A DNA stretch of 8,674 nt from Methanobacteriota archaeon. Its GTDB lineage: Archaea > Altiarchaeota > Altiarchaeia > IMC4 > QMZM01. The stretch covers positions 1-8,674 of the forward strand of contig JAKFXM010000211.1 in the NCBI GenBank assembly GCA_021731385.1, written 5' to 3'. Below, one piece after another: positions 1 to 5,879 of this stretch. The translations under genes and the position numbers were made by a program. The notes below the pieces were generated by a model, which was not told the origin of the DNA, did no database searches, and saw nothing but the letters and a program-made list of their open reading frames with translations. Position 1 is the first letter of the stretch; each line of letters begins with the position of its first letter.

Positions 1-328
1 GGATATACTTACGACCATCCTTTGCAACAGTCTTAAGGTAATAGTTAAGGACATCCTCAAGCACTTCTGGATTTTGAGTTAGAAGATCATCAAAGAGGAA
101 ATAAAAAACATTGTATTTATTTTCTTTCAAAAGGTCTTTTATAAGTTGTTTCATCAAAACAGTCTTTCCGACGCGCCGCAAACCAACAATTGCTATAATC
201 TGTTTATTCCTTAGATATTTCTCAACCTCTGGGAAAATATGTCTATGGTAAATCGGCACTTCAAAAGCCCTGTCCTCCCATAGGGGATTATACTCCCTTA
301 TTAAAGCCTTGGTACGGTCATTTAACAC
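1..328 (-). CDS. P-loop ATPase of the archaeal/bacterial AAA (AAA_14-like) type, N-terminal part
   Basis: Partial gene that runs off the left edge; 109 residues are visible, starting at a GTG. The N-terminus begins MLNDRTKALIREYNPLW and carries a clear Walker A, GLRRVGKT (residues 49-56), preceded by a hydrophobic strand (QIIAIVG). A second hydrophobic strand, FYFLFDD (75-81), follows, as in the AAA_14 ATPases that often carry a C-terminal DUF4143 nuclease-like domain. That C-terminal half lies outside the window. GTG is chosen because no ATG, GTG or TTG occurs in frame between it and the in-frame TAA at 386-388, and because a palindromic TATA box lies about 40 nt upstream. There is no Shine-Dalgarno sequence. 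In archaea these ATPases are common, often lineage-expanded and of mostly unknown role. The family call is firm; the function is not known. Confidence 0.85.
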   Translation of the reverse strand, partial: MLNDRTKALIREYNPLWEDRAFEVPIYHRHIFPEVEKYLRNKQIIAIVGLRRVGKTVLMKQLIKDLLKENKYNVFYFLFDDLLTQNPEVLEDVLNYYLKTVAKDGRKYI

Positions 329-363
329 TGTAATAATATGGTATGAGTAATATTTAAGTTTAG

Positions 364-379
364 TTATATTATAATATAA
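364..379 (-). promoter_or_regulatory. Palindromic TATA-box region of the ATPase gene
   Basis: A perfect 16-bp A/T-only palindrome (TTATATTATAATATAA), centred about 44 nt upstream of the ATPase GTG. A TATA box here would give a short leader of roughly 15-20 nt. It lies just after the stop of the Cas6-like relic. Assignment rests on position and composition only. Confidence 0.4.
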
Positions 380-385
380 GTAAAA

Positions 386-580
386 TTATAAATATTTAAC
401 CGTTCCGAAGCCTCTTGAGACTGATTTTCCGATGCCGAGAAGGTCGGGGATGTGGAAATTTACTGTGAATTCTCCTTTGAAAGCGGTTATCTCCGAACCT
501 TTAAAGGAACTCTGTATCTGCCTCAGTTTTGTGAGGATAAAAACGGGTTGAGGATTACCACTGCCGGGGAATTGGCAATT
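386..580 (-). pseudogene. Relic of a Cas6/RAMP-type CRISPR endoribonuclease, C-terminal end only
   Basis: The codons directly after the RecJ-like stop stay open for 64 residues in the same frame, then end at TAA (386-388). No ATG, GTG or TTG is present, so this is not an intact gene. The last 30 residues include FKGEFTVNFHIPDLLGIGKS followed by VSRGFGTVKYL. That combines an 'F.G.F..N...PD..G.GK' strand with a glycine-rich loop (GIGKSVSRGFG), the layout of the C-terminal G-loop of Cas6 proteins, especially the Cas6b type of methanogens. RAMP proteins share this loop, so another RAMP is possible. The N-terminal half is absent, and I see no cas neighbours or CRISPR array in the window. Family assignment is from recalled motif patterns, not a search. 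Confidence 0.55.
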
Positions 581-1975
581 TTATAGTTTTCTTGCCGTCT
601 GTGCCTTAAAGGTCTCATTCATATTCCTCAGAAATTCATCTATTTTTTCTCTTGGAATTCTCGCACCTGCAGCAATGTTATGTCCCCCGCCCTCTCCGCC
701 AAAAATCCTGCTGTTCTCCCGAAGGGCATTTCCCAGATGAATTCCACTTCTTACAAGACCCCAGTTAGCCCTCGCTGAAATCTTGACCTTTAGTCTGTCA
801 TCCTTGTCATCCGCAAATGCAAGGATGGGTTTATCTGGAGAGATTATCCTTGCGCCATACGCCATACCTGCAATAACGCCGATTATATTTTCGTCAATAA
901 TGTCTCCCGCATCGAAATAGTAGAGATTATCCAATCCTCTTGGCGGGTTTGACTTCAGATACTCAAGTCCTTCCCTTAACATCTTTCTGTGCCTTTGAAG
1001 AAGATTCCTGGCATTTCCCCATTCCTCGCCCCTGTCACCCAAACAAATCTTAACCCCGGTTTCTGGTTGCCCCTGTCTTCCACAGGCATTAAGAACGGTT
1101 GCAAATTCCTTTGCATCCCTTAATTCCGTTCTCTTCTCCTCATTTAATAATGTATAAACCTCGCCGATCATACCCTGAACTATGTATTCCGGAATTCCGG
1201 AATCGAGGAGATGTATGTACAGGGATGTTGTCAATTTCTGCCTTTCTTCATGAGTGAGGTCTACATAGTGCTTCCATAAATTGTCATCCCTCCTCAGGTT
1301 TATGCCTAAATTTTGGATGAAATTTGCGCAGGCATTCTCATCCCCCGTAAGTCCGGGAATTACAGGTTCTGATGAATAGCATAGCATCTGGGTAATAGTT
1401 CTGCTCTGCCTGCCAAAAAGCCTGAGATCGTATTTTAACTTTACAGAGCCCAGGTTTATCCCGTCCTGAAGAATTATCCGGTTTAATGAATGAAGTTTTC
1501 CGTCGGAATCCTGCATATCGCCAACAGCACCCACTACCGCAAGATGGGCCATTTTTGCATGCCCCAGAGACTTTGCAACAAGATAGGCAAGTCCTGCACC
1601 GCTTATATCCAAGCCGCCATTATAGCCGTAGAAGTGTGGATTTATCTGCTTTTCGTATTCTTTCTCGGGCGGGTGATGGTCAATTATGTAGAAATTCCGT
1701 ATTTTGTTTTCTCTCAGGAGGGAAAACTGGCCACTACCCATATCCGTGAAAACAACAGCATCATGGTCTGAATTATTAATCTTTCCTATTGTAGTGCTGT
1801 CCAACTGCTTTATCACCATGGATTCCGATTTCTTTTTGAAATGCCGAAGAAGGTCAATCATAATTCCACAGGCCGTAATGCCATCCGCATCATGATGGCT
1901 TACAACAAGGATATTATCCTCATCCGAAAGTTCTCTTGAGATCCTGCAGATCTCTGTCCAGAATTTTGGGTTCAT
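581..1975 (-). CDS. Archaeal RecJ-like single-strand exonuclease (DHH/DHHA1 phosphoesterase, GAN type)
   Basis: 464 residues, the usual length for archaeal RecJ homologues. The DHH domain shows its metal-binding motifs in order: SHHDADG (26-32), FTDMGSG (76-82), IIDHHPP (97-103, the DHH signature), NPH (112-114) and AVGDMQD (150-156). The DHHA1 domain ends with GGEGGGHNIAAG (426-437), the GGGH substrate-binding loop. All expected catalytic aspartates and histidines are present, so it should be an active Mn2+/Mg2+-dependent phosphodiesterase. Relatives include GAN, which joins GINS in the archaeal replisome and degrades single strands 5'-3', and HAN, a Hel308-associated 3'-5' exonuclease; the sequence does not settle which this is. 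The ATG at 1975 is close to a TATA-like box, so the mRNA is probably leaderless or nearly so. It is divergent from the flavoprotein gene, and a Cas6-like relic follows its stop in frame. Confidence 0.9.
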   Translation of the reverse strand: MNPKFWTEICRISRELSDEDNILVVSHHDADGITACGIMIDLLRHFKKKSESMVIKQLDSTTIGKINNSDHDAVVFTDMGSGQFSLLRENKIRNFYIIDHHPPEKEYEKQINPHFYGYNGGLDISGAGLAYLVAKSLGHAKMAHLAVVGAVGDMQDSDGKLHSLNRIILQDGINLGSVKLKYDLRLFGRQSRTITQMLCYSSEPVIPGLTGDENACANFIQNLGINLRRDDNLWKHYVDLTHEERQKLTTSLYIHLLDSGIPEYIVQGMIGEVYTLLNEEKRTELRDAKEFATVLNACGRQGQPETGVKICLGDRGEEWGNARNLLQRHRKMLREGLEYLKSNPPRGLDNLYYFDAGDIIDENIIGVIAGMAYGARIISPDKPILAFADDKDDRLKVKISARANWGLVRSGIHLGNALRENSRIFGGEGGGHNIAAGARIPREKIDEFLRNMNETFKAQTARKL

Positions 1976-1985
1976 TTTGAAAACA

Positions 1986-2011
1986 TTAAATATAGAATCC
2001 AGTATTAATAA
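1986..2011. promoter_or_regulatory. Compact divergent promoter pair (RecJ-like / archaeoflavoprotein)
   Basis: Only 41 nt separate the two divergent start codons. On + the box TTAAATATA (1986-1994) sits about 27 nt before the ATG at 2017. On - the box TTATTAATA (2003-2011) sits about 32 nt before the ATG at 1975. Both distances fit archaeal TATA-to-start spacing with leaderless or very short-leader mRNAs. The boxes are arranged so that the two transcripts would start back to back. Confidence 0.45.
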
Positions 2012-2016
2012 CCGTA

Positions 2017-2754
2017 ATGAAAATTCTCTGGTGCATTACTGGTGCGGGGCAATTCCTTCCTGATGTTTGCGAATTTATTGAAAATTCTAAGCTGAAGATA
2101 ACAGTTGCATTTTCCAAGGCAGGGCTTGAGGTTTCACAGATGTATGGGGTATTTAGTAGAATTAAGAAGAATTCTGTTGATACAATTCTTGAGGAAACTC
2201 AGGGGGCAAGCTTTCCGGTGATAGGAAGGCTTCCAAAAAATGAATATGATTTTGTTGTTGTTGCTCCCTGCACAGCCAACACAACCGCAAAGATTGCCTA
2301 TGGTATTGCCGATTCACTTGTTAGTAATATCGTCGCGCAGGCATTGAAGACCAGAATTCCTGTTTACATACTTCCAACAGATGCAGAGAAAATGCAGAAG
2401 ACAAGGATTCCGATTAACATCGATATTGAAAAATGCAGGAACTGCGTGCCGTGCAAGGCAATGGAAAAATGCCCGAATTCAGCGTTCTTTGTTTCTGACA
2501 GGGTGTGGCTGAGGCAAAGCCTCAGACACGTGTCTGAGAGGCTAAAGCCTCTCAGCCACATCAGAGTAAATCTGTTGAAATGCAATGCCTGCAGGAGGTG
2601 CATAGAATTCTGTAATTACAAGGCAATAACTTTTGGTAAGGAAATTACAGTTCATTCAAGAAAGATTGATATGGATAATGTCAGGAGAATAAATAGGGTG
2701 AAAGGAATTAGGGTGATTAAAAATCTAAGGGATTTATTCTCAAGGGATGAGTAA
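2017..2754 (+). CDS. Archaeoflavoprotein (MJ0208 / dihydromethanopterin-reductase-like) with C-terminal ferredoxin-type clusters
   Basis: 245 residues. The N-terminal half is a Rossmann-like flavoprotein domain: MKILWCITGAG at the start, then VVAPCTANTTAKIAYGIADS (81-100), the phosphate/FMN-binding segment of the PF02441 family that also includes archaeoflavoprotein AfpA. The C-terminal third has two cysteine clusters, C140-C143-C146-C152 followed by Pro, and C189-C192-C195-C199, suitable for two [4Fe-4S] clusters. It should be a cytosolic electron carrier or reductase that passes electrons between Fe-S clusters and flavin; MJ0208-type proteins have been linked to methanopterin reduction, but the substrate is not shown here. 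Residues 163-182, between the clusters, are encoded by a 57-bp palindromic block and look like an insertion. The start is ATG, leaderless from the TATA-like box at 1986. A second partial copy of its C-terminus lies at 3826-3918. Confidence 0.82.
   Translation: MKILWCITGAGQFLPDVCEFIENSKLKITVAFSKAGLEVSQMYGVFSRIKKNSVDTILEETQGASFPVIGRLPKNEYDFVVVAPCTANTTAKIAYGIADSLVSNIVAQALKTRIPVYILPTDAEKMQKTRIPINIDIEKCRNCVPCKAMEKCPNSAFFVSDRVWLRQSLRHVSERLKPLSHIRVNLLKCNACRRCIEFCNYKAITFGKEITVHSRKIDMDNVRRINRVKGIRVIKNLRDLFSRDE
2504..2560 (+). repeat. 57-bp palindromic element inserted in frame in the archaeoflavoprotein gene
   Basis: The block is bounded by 10-bp inverted repeats, TGTGGCTGAG (2504-2513) and CTCAGCCACA (2551-2560). 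Inside are hairpin CTGAGGC-AAA-GCCTCAG (2509-2525), an 18-bp perfect palindrome CTCAGACACGTGTCTGAG (2521-2538), and hairpin CTGAGAGGC-TAAA-GCCTCTCAG (2534-2555). Either a long outer stem or two side-by-side hairpins can form. The length is exactly 19 codons, so the frame is kept. It adds about 20 residues (VWLRQSLRHVSERLKPLSHI) between the two cysteine clusters. The structure is visible directly; that it is an inserted mobile palindrome, as with Rickettsia palindromic elements, is inference. Confidence 0.8.
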
Positions 2755-2762
2755 TTAGAGTA

Positions 2763-2773
2763 TTTATACTATA
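2763..2773 (+). promoter_or_regulatory. TATA-like box upstream of the small membrane protein gene
   Basis: TTTATACTATA lies about 31 nt before the ATG at 2798 and just after the flavoprotein stop at 2754. No Shine-Dalgarno sequence precedes the ATG, which fits a leaderless mRNA of its own rather than read-through from the flavoprotein gene. Confidence 0.45.
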
Positions 2774-2797
2774 AGATTACTAATTTTATAACGATAA

Positions 2798-3148
2798 ATG
2801 GAAAAATTTTTAAAATTTGGATTGATGGGGGTAGTGGTTATTATTGTGGTTATAGGAATACTGGTTATTAGCATTATAGGAAAACCCATGCCTGTAGTAA
2901 AATCTGTTGATTGTAATGAAAAACTGGAATTATTTAATGCATTTACTGAAAGTAATGTTCTGGTGATAAATAATGGTAATGCTGGTGATGTGATAATCGA
3001 TGCAAAATTCATATCAAAAAAAGGAAGCACATATTCTGACACAAAGACAATGTATATGGGTGCAGGAGAATCAAAATATGTAAATTTTGTTTTTGATACA
3101 TCATGGGGTGAGGGTGGATCGTGTACAGCAAGCGCCATAGCAAAATGA
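2798..3148 (+). CDS. Small membrane-anchored protein with an exported beta-type domain, unknown function
   Basis: 116 residues. A short basic N-terminus (MEKFLKFG) is followed by one strongly hydrophobic segment (about 8-28, VVVIIVVIGILVISIIG), then a polar domain of about 85 residues that should lie outside the cell. That domain has the look of FxLyD-like or CARDB-like beta-sandwich proteins: an asparagine/glycine turn (INNGNAGDV), a strand pattern, and MYMGAGESKYVNFVF near the end. It contains two cysteines (in VDCNE and GGSCTA) that could form a disulphide. The stop overlaps the start of the next small ORF (ATGA at 3145-3148), suggesting co-translation. I do not recognise a specific family. 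Confidence 0.75.
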   Translation: MEKFLKFGLMGVVVIIVVIGILVISIIGKPMPVVKSVDCNEKLELFNAFTESNVLVINNGNAGDVIIDAKFISKKGSTYSDTKTMYMGAGESKYVNFVFDTSWGEGGSCTASAIAK

Positions 3149-3273
3149 AAAAAGAAAGGGTAAAATTTAAGGAACATAAACTTGAGAGGATTTATCAAGA
3201 TATGCTCACTAGAGGTATTTTTGATAAACTGAAGAGGATAGATAAGGAACTAAAAAAAGAGGGTTTAGACTAA
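3145..3273 (+). CDS. Small basic 42-residue hypothetical protein
   Basis: MKKERVKFKEHKLERIYQDM is followed by LTRGIFDKLKRIDKELKKEGLD. It is highly charged and lysine-rich, with likely amphipathic helices, no membrane segment and no cysteines. Its ATG overlaps the TGA of the upstream membrane-protein gene (ATGA), which is the main argument that it is translated. Its last 9 nt overlap the 3' end of the convergent PIN gene. The helical, charged character resembles small antitoxin-like or coiled-coil proteins, but it faces the PIN gene rather than preceding it, so a toxin-antitoxin pairing is not supported by the arrangement. No family recognised. Confidence 0.5.
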   Translation: MKKERVKFKEHKLERIYQDMLTRGIFDKLKRIDKELKKEGLD

Positions 3274-3753
3274 ATCCTTTGGGTGCCTTATTTTAATCCC
3301 AAATCTTTCTTCTATTGTTTTATTCTTTATAAGTCTCTTATCTAAGGTAACTAATGTTGCGTTATCAATTATAGCACAAGCCACTATTAATCTGTCATTT
3401 GGGGAAATAGAAGGATCTAACTCTTTTATCTTATTTACATTATTTTCTATATTTTTTACAGAATGTAAATCTATATTTTTTTCCTTTATTAACATACAAA
3501 TCATATCCAATGTCTTGTGTCTTTCTATAGCATCATCCAACCTAATAATTCTGAGCAGTATCTCACTTAACATTGGCATAGAGAATTTGCCCCTATATTT
3601 GTAACCAATAATGTTTAGAACCTTCTTACAGTAATAACCGTCATCTGTGGTCTCCTTTTCTAAAATTATTGATGTATCTATATGGACTAATGGTAATCGA
3701 GATAATTTCCTATCTAATTTTTCCTTAGTCTTCTTTTTCATATATCTATTCAC
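3265..3753 (-). CDS. PIN-domain ribonuclease-like protein
   Basis: 162 residues from a GTG; an in-frame ATG four codons later (3741) is an equally possible start. The PIN fold is shown by VHIDTSIILE (D26), SEILLRII (E64), SPNDRLIVACAIIDNATLVT (D120) and LVTLDKRL (D138). Together these give the usual acidic residues of a Mg2+/Mn2+-dependent RNase. A lysine/arginine-rich N-terminal stretch (about 20 residues) precedes the domain. Many archaeal PIN proteins are VapC toxins with a VapB antitoxin directly upstream in the same operon; none is seen here, because upstream lies an untranslated stretch with a flavoprotein relic. It may therefore be a solitary PIN RNase. A TATA-like box at 3775-3781 places transcription initiation close to the GTG. 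Confidence 0.8.
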   Translation of the reverse strand: MNRYMKKKTKEKLDRKLSRLPLVHIDTSIILEKETTDDGYYCKKVLNIIGYKYRGKFSMPMLSEILLRIIRLDDAIERHKTLDMICMLIKEKNIDLHSVKNIENNVNKIKELDPSISPNDRLIVACAIIDNATLVTLDKRLIKNKTIEERFGIKIRHPKDLV

Positions 3754-3774
3754 ATTAGGAAGGCTCAGTTAAAA

Positions 3775-3781
3775 GTTATAG
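3775..3781 (-). promoter_or_regulatory. TATA-like box of the PIN gene
   Basis: CTATAAC on the minus strand, flanked by T runs, is centred about 25 nt before the GTG at 3753. That would make the GTG leaderless, or give a leader of about 12 nt for the ATG at 3741. No Shine-Dalgarno sequence helps choose between them. Confidence 0.4.
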
Positions 3782-3825
3782 AAAAAAACAGTAGAAGAAG
3801 TCAAAGAGTAAGATAGAATATTAGG

Positions 3826-3918
3826 TCAAGAAAGATTGATATGGATAATGTCAGGAGAATAAAGAAGATGGAGGGGATTAGGATGGTTATGGCTGTCACG
3901 GAGATACCCAATGATTGA
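3826..3918 (+). pseudogene. Relic of a second archaeoflavoprotein C-terminus
   Basis: Reading from 3826 gives SRKIDMDNVRRIKKMEGIRM, then VMAVTEIPND and a TGA. The archaeoflavoprotein at 2017-2754 ends SRKIDMDNVRRINRVKGIRV. The DNA matches exactly over 38 nt (2656-2693 against 3826-3863), then diverges by scattered base changes while keeping the frame. Upstream of 3826 the match stops at once, and an in-frame TAG follows within a few codons, so there is no complete gene. It is the tail of a duplicated or recombined paralogue. The 208-bp gap between the PIN and DUF4139 genes holds nothing else I can support. Confidence 0.7.
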
Positions 3919-3961
3919 ATAATCGACCATACCCCATATTGCAACCCCCATTATACGATCA

Positions 3962-5392
3962 TCATATCTTGTATCTGATCGTGTACGTTAACTTGCTTTC
4001 CCCGTCTGCCTTGACCGGAACCCTCCAGGTTATCTTGTTGTTGGATTCTTTTGTGTGTTTGTAGTTTTCCTCTATGATTCCCCAGTCTCCGCCGGTTCTC
4101 TCAATTACGGTAACTGTTATGTCCTCTTCTTTGTGGTTTTTCAGTGTCACTTCCCATACGTATTCATAGTATCCTGGAAGTTTGTTGAAGTCCATTTGTT
4201 TTCTCTGCCCTATTATGTCGAATGCCTGTCCTGTGAAAAGCCGTATTGTTTCATCCTTTGGTGTGTGGTCTATTGAGTCCTCGCCGATGAATTGTAATTT
4301 GCCCTCACTGTCCTTCTTGAACACCCTTACAATACCCTTTGGCAGGGGTATTCCCAGGTTGTTTTCTTTGCTGTTTTCGAAGTTCAGCATCACGTTAATC
4401 TTTTTTTCTCCGGTATCTGACCAGCCACTCCCATACCACCACCAGTATTTTATGTCGTCGTATACGTATTCTTTTTCAACACCGACATCTTTTGAACTGA
4501 GAAGAGAAATCTGTTTCTGTTCATTATTCCTTAACGTTGTCTTTCTTTGTAGATCATACATGTGGTACTCGAACAGTGACTCCTCTGCGAACTGGCTCAT
4601 TGATGGGAGCGCCTTCTCTGCCCTATACCTTAGACTCTCATCATATGCACCTCCTGCCTGCACACGGTTAACGTCTCCTGCAACAAGCTTCAATGATGCA
4701 TCCTTAAATGTTGTTCCTGCATTGTTTGTTACCGTTACCCAGCCGTTTAGGTCAAGTCTGTCGTCGTCCTTGTTTGTGACCACGACATAATCTGCCTTCC
4801 AGCTCATTCCAGAGGTCATGTAGGAAAGTTCAAGGGTGTGGTTCCTGTCATCTGAACTTTCTAAAAGCCATTCTAATGTGGGCTTTGTTATTAAACCCTC
4901 GGGAAGTTTTGGAAGAAGGAAATTATTCGATGAAAGAATCTGAATCTTTCCTTCATTATCCTGGATTACCAGCTGGCCACCGCTGAAACTCAGTAGTTTT
5001 CCAGTGATCAGTTCTTTTTTGTCGCCATAAATCTGGTATACAGAGATATCTTTGTCGATATATTTTTTAAGAATTTTTTCACTACTTACAAGATCATACT
5101 GAAAATTCTGCTCAAGTATGTTGATTTCGCCGTTCAGGGATTTTAGCCTTACTGATGTTGGGTCTATCATAGATGCAACATCCTCATAGAGAACATCATT
5201 CGGCCCCTTATTGAGAAATTTTGTCCTGTACTCTTTTATTACACCCAAATCGCTATTATATACCGTTACCTCAACATCTTCAGGTTCTGTATCTATCTTA
5301 ATTGGATTTTTTAATAAGGTTACGCTAATAACAGCAGAGATTGCAAGAATTAAAACGAATAGACCAAGAATTTTTCTATCTAATTTTGCCAT
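3962..5392 (-). CDS. Membrane-anchored DUF4139-domain protein
   Basis: 476 residues. A basic N-terminus (MAKLDRKILG) leads into one membrane segment (about 10-27, LFVLILAISAVISVTLL), with no obvious cleavage or lipobox site. The remainder is predicted to lie outside the cell. It opens with VEVTVYNSDLGVIKE (40-54), the typical start of mucoidy-inhibitor-A/DUF4139-type proteins. The DUF4139 core begins at about 188 (LELSYMTSGMSWKADYVVV, then LDLNGWVTVTNNAGTTFKDA and LKLVAGDVNRV). Tyr/Trp-rich and beta-rich stretches follow, up to a C-terminal strand typical of this domain (ITWRVPVKADGESKLTY). Family members are cell-surface proteins of unclear function. It is divergent from the primase pair, with a TATA-like box 28 nt before its ATG. 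Confidence 0.85.
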   Translation of the reverse strand: MAKLDRKILGLFVLILAISAVISVTLLKNPIKIDTEPEDVEVTVYNSDLGVIKEYRTKFLNKGPNDVLYEDVASMIDPTSVRLKSLNGEINILEQNFQYDLVSSEKILKKYIDKDISVYQIYGDKKELITGKLLSFSGGQLVIQDNEGKIQILSSNNFLLPKLPEGLITKPTLEWLLESSDDRNHTLELSYMTSGMSWKADYVVVTNKDDDRLDLNGWVTVTNNAGTTFKDASLKLVAGDVNRVQAGGAYDESLRYRAEKALPSMSQFAEESLFEYHMYDLQRKTTLRNNEQKQISLLSSKDVGVEKEYVYDDIKYWWWYGSGWSDTGEKKINVMLNFENSKENNLGIPLPKGIVRVFKKDSEGKLQFIGEDSIDHTPKDETIRLFTGQAFDIIGQRKQMDFNKLPGYYEYVWEVTLKNHKEEDITVTVIERTGGDWGIIEENYKHTKESNNKITWRVPVKADGESKLTYTIRYKI

Positions 5393-5415
5393 AATATGTA
5401 TTTAATCTATTTAGG

Positions 5416-5423
5416 AATAAAAA
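5416..5423 (-). promoter_or_regulatory. TATA-like box of the DUF4139 gene
   Basis: TTTTTATT on the minus strand, centred about 28 nt upstream of the ATG at 5392, consistent with a leaderless mRNA. It lies in the 127-bp gap shared with the divergent primase pair. Confidence 0.4.
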
Positions 5424-5457
5424 GGTTAAGGTTTTGTTTCGGCAGAGACCGAAGGGC

Positions 5458-5499
5458 TATAAAAAATATAGTATCATCATAGATCCGGGTATTTTTATT
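5458..5499 (+). promoter_or_regulatory. Candidate promoter of the membrane-protein/primase operon
   Basis: Two TATA-like boxes are possible. TATAAAAA (5458-5465), preceded by a purine-rich GAAGGGC that could act as a BRE, would give a leader of about 30 nt. TATTTTTATT (5490-5499) would give a leaderless mRNA. No Shine-Dalgarno sequence lies before the ATG at 5520, which favours the second. A small inverted repeat, TTCGG...CCGAA (5438-5453), lies just upstream between the two divergent promoters. Confidence 0.4.
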
Positions 5500-5519
5500 C
5501 GAAATTCAAATTTATTACT

Positions 5520-5879
5520 ATGGACCGGTTTACAGTAACAATAGCGGACTGGTTTGTACTACTTATAGTAACAATAGCAATCTTAATTCTTTTTGGTTTT
5601 ATAAAAAATCTTCTAAGAGGACGATTCAGGTCAAAAGGTTATAATCGAATTAAACAATGGCTGAGGGTAAGATATGGGGTAAGATTTACCAAGGGCGAAT
5701 CAAATGCAAGAATCAGAACACGACTTGAGTCTGTTTTGGAGTCTGAAAGATCAAGATTGCCGAAAGAAGAAAAAATGGCAGAGTATGGTAAAAAGAGAAG
5801 GTATAAACCACCTGAAAACAGGCTTAAGGGATTTGAGGCAATAATACGGAAACAGGACTATTCTTTCTTGCGTGAATAA
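5520..5879 (+). CDS. Single-pass membrane protein with a strongly basic tail, coupled to the primase-like gene
   Basis: 119 residues. After MDRFTVTIAD comes one hydrophobic segment (about 11-30, WFVLLIVTIAILILFGFI), followed at once by KNLLRGRFRSK. The positive charges mean the remaining 90 residues should lie in the cytoplasm. That tail is very rich in Arg and Lys (IKQWLRVRYGVRF, ARIRTRL, KKRRYKPPENRLKG), with a helical, charged middle (residues about 60-85), as expected of a nucleic-acid- or protein-binding region. I recognise no family. Its TAA overlaps the ATG of the primase-like gene (TAATG, 5877-5881), implying translational coupling and a shared task. A membrane tether for the primase-like protein is a reasonable inference, not a demonstrated role. 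Confidence 0.75.
   Translation: MDRFTVTIADWFVLLIVTIAILILFGFIKNLLRGRFRSKGYNRIKQWLRVRYGVRFTKGESNARIRTRLESVLESERSRLPKEEKMAEYGKKRRYKPPENRLKGFEAIIRKQDYSFLRE

Noticed and set aside
1486..1895. Three overlapping plus-strand open frames of 63-93 codons
   Set aside because: They lie entirely opposite the well-supported RecJ-like gene, have no recognisable domains or start signals, and are composition shadows.
2364..2603. 79-codon minus-strand open frame through the palindromic block
   Set aside because: It is antisense to the archaeoflavoprotein gene; it stays open partly because the palindrome reads similarly on both strands.
2764..3198. 144-codon minus-strand open frame
   Set aside because: It is antisense to the small membrane protein, shows Ile/Thr runs typical of a shadow frame, and would remove the plausible ATGA-coupled pair on the plus strand.
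3145..3753. Toxin-antitoxin pair made of the 42-residue ORF and the PIN protein
   Set aside because: The genes are convergent, whereas VapBC-type antitoxins precede the toxin on the same strand; the small protein shows no antitoxin DNA-binding motif.
3955..3982. Inverted repeat ACGATCA / TGATCGT over the DUF4139 stop codon
   Set aside because: The 7-bp stem has a 14-nt loop and no T run follows on the coding strand; too weak to call a terminator or operator.
4055..4790. Plus-strand open frames of 73 and 202 codons
   Set aside because: They are antisense to the DUF4139 gene, Ser/Phe/Cys-rich without domain features, and have no promoter or ribosome binding site.
5438..5453. Inverted repeat TTCGG / CCGAA in the divergent promoter gap
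   Set aside because: The stem is only 5 bp; it is mentioned in the promoter entry but is not strong enough to stand alone.
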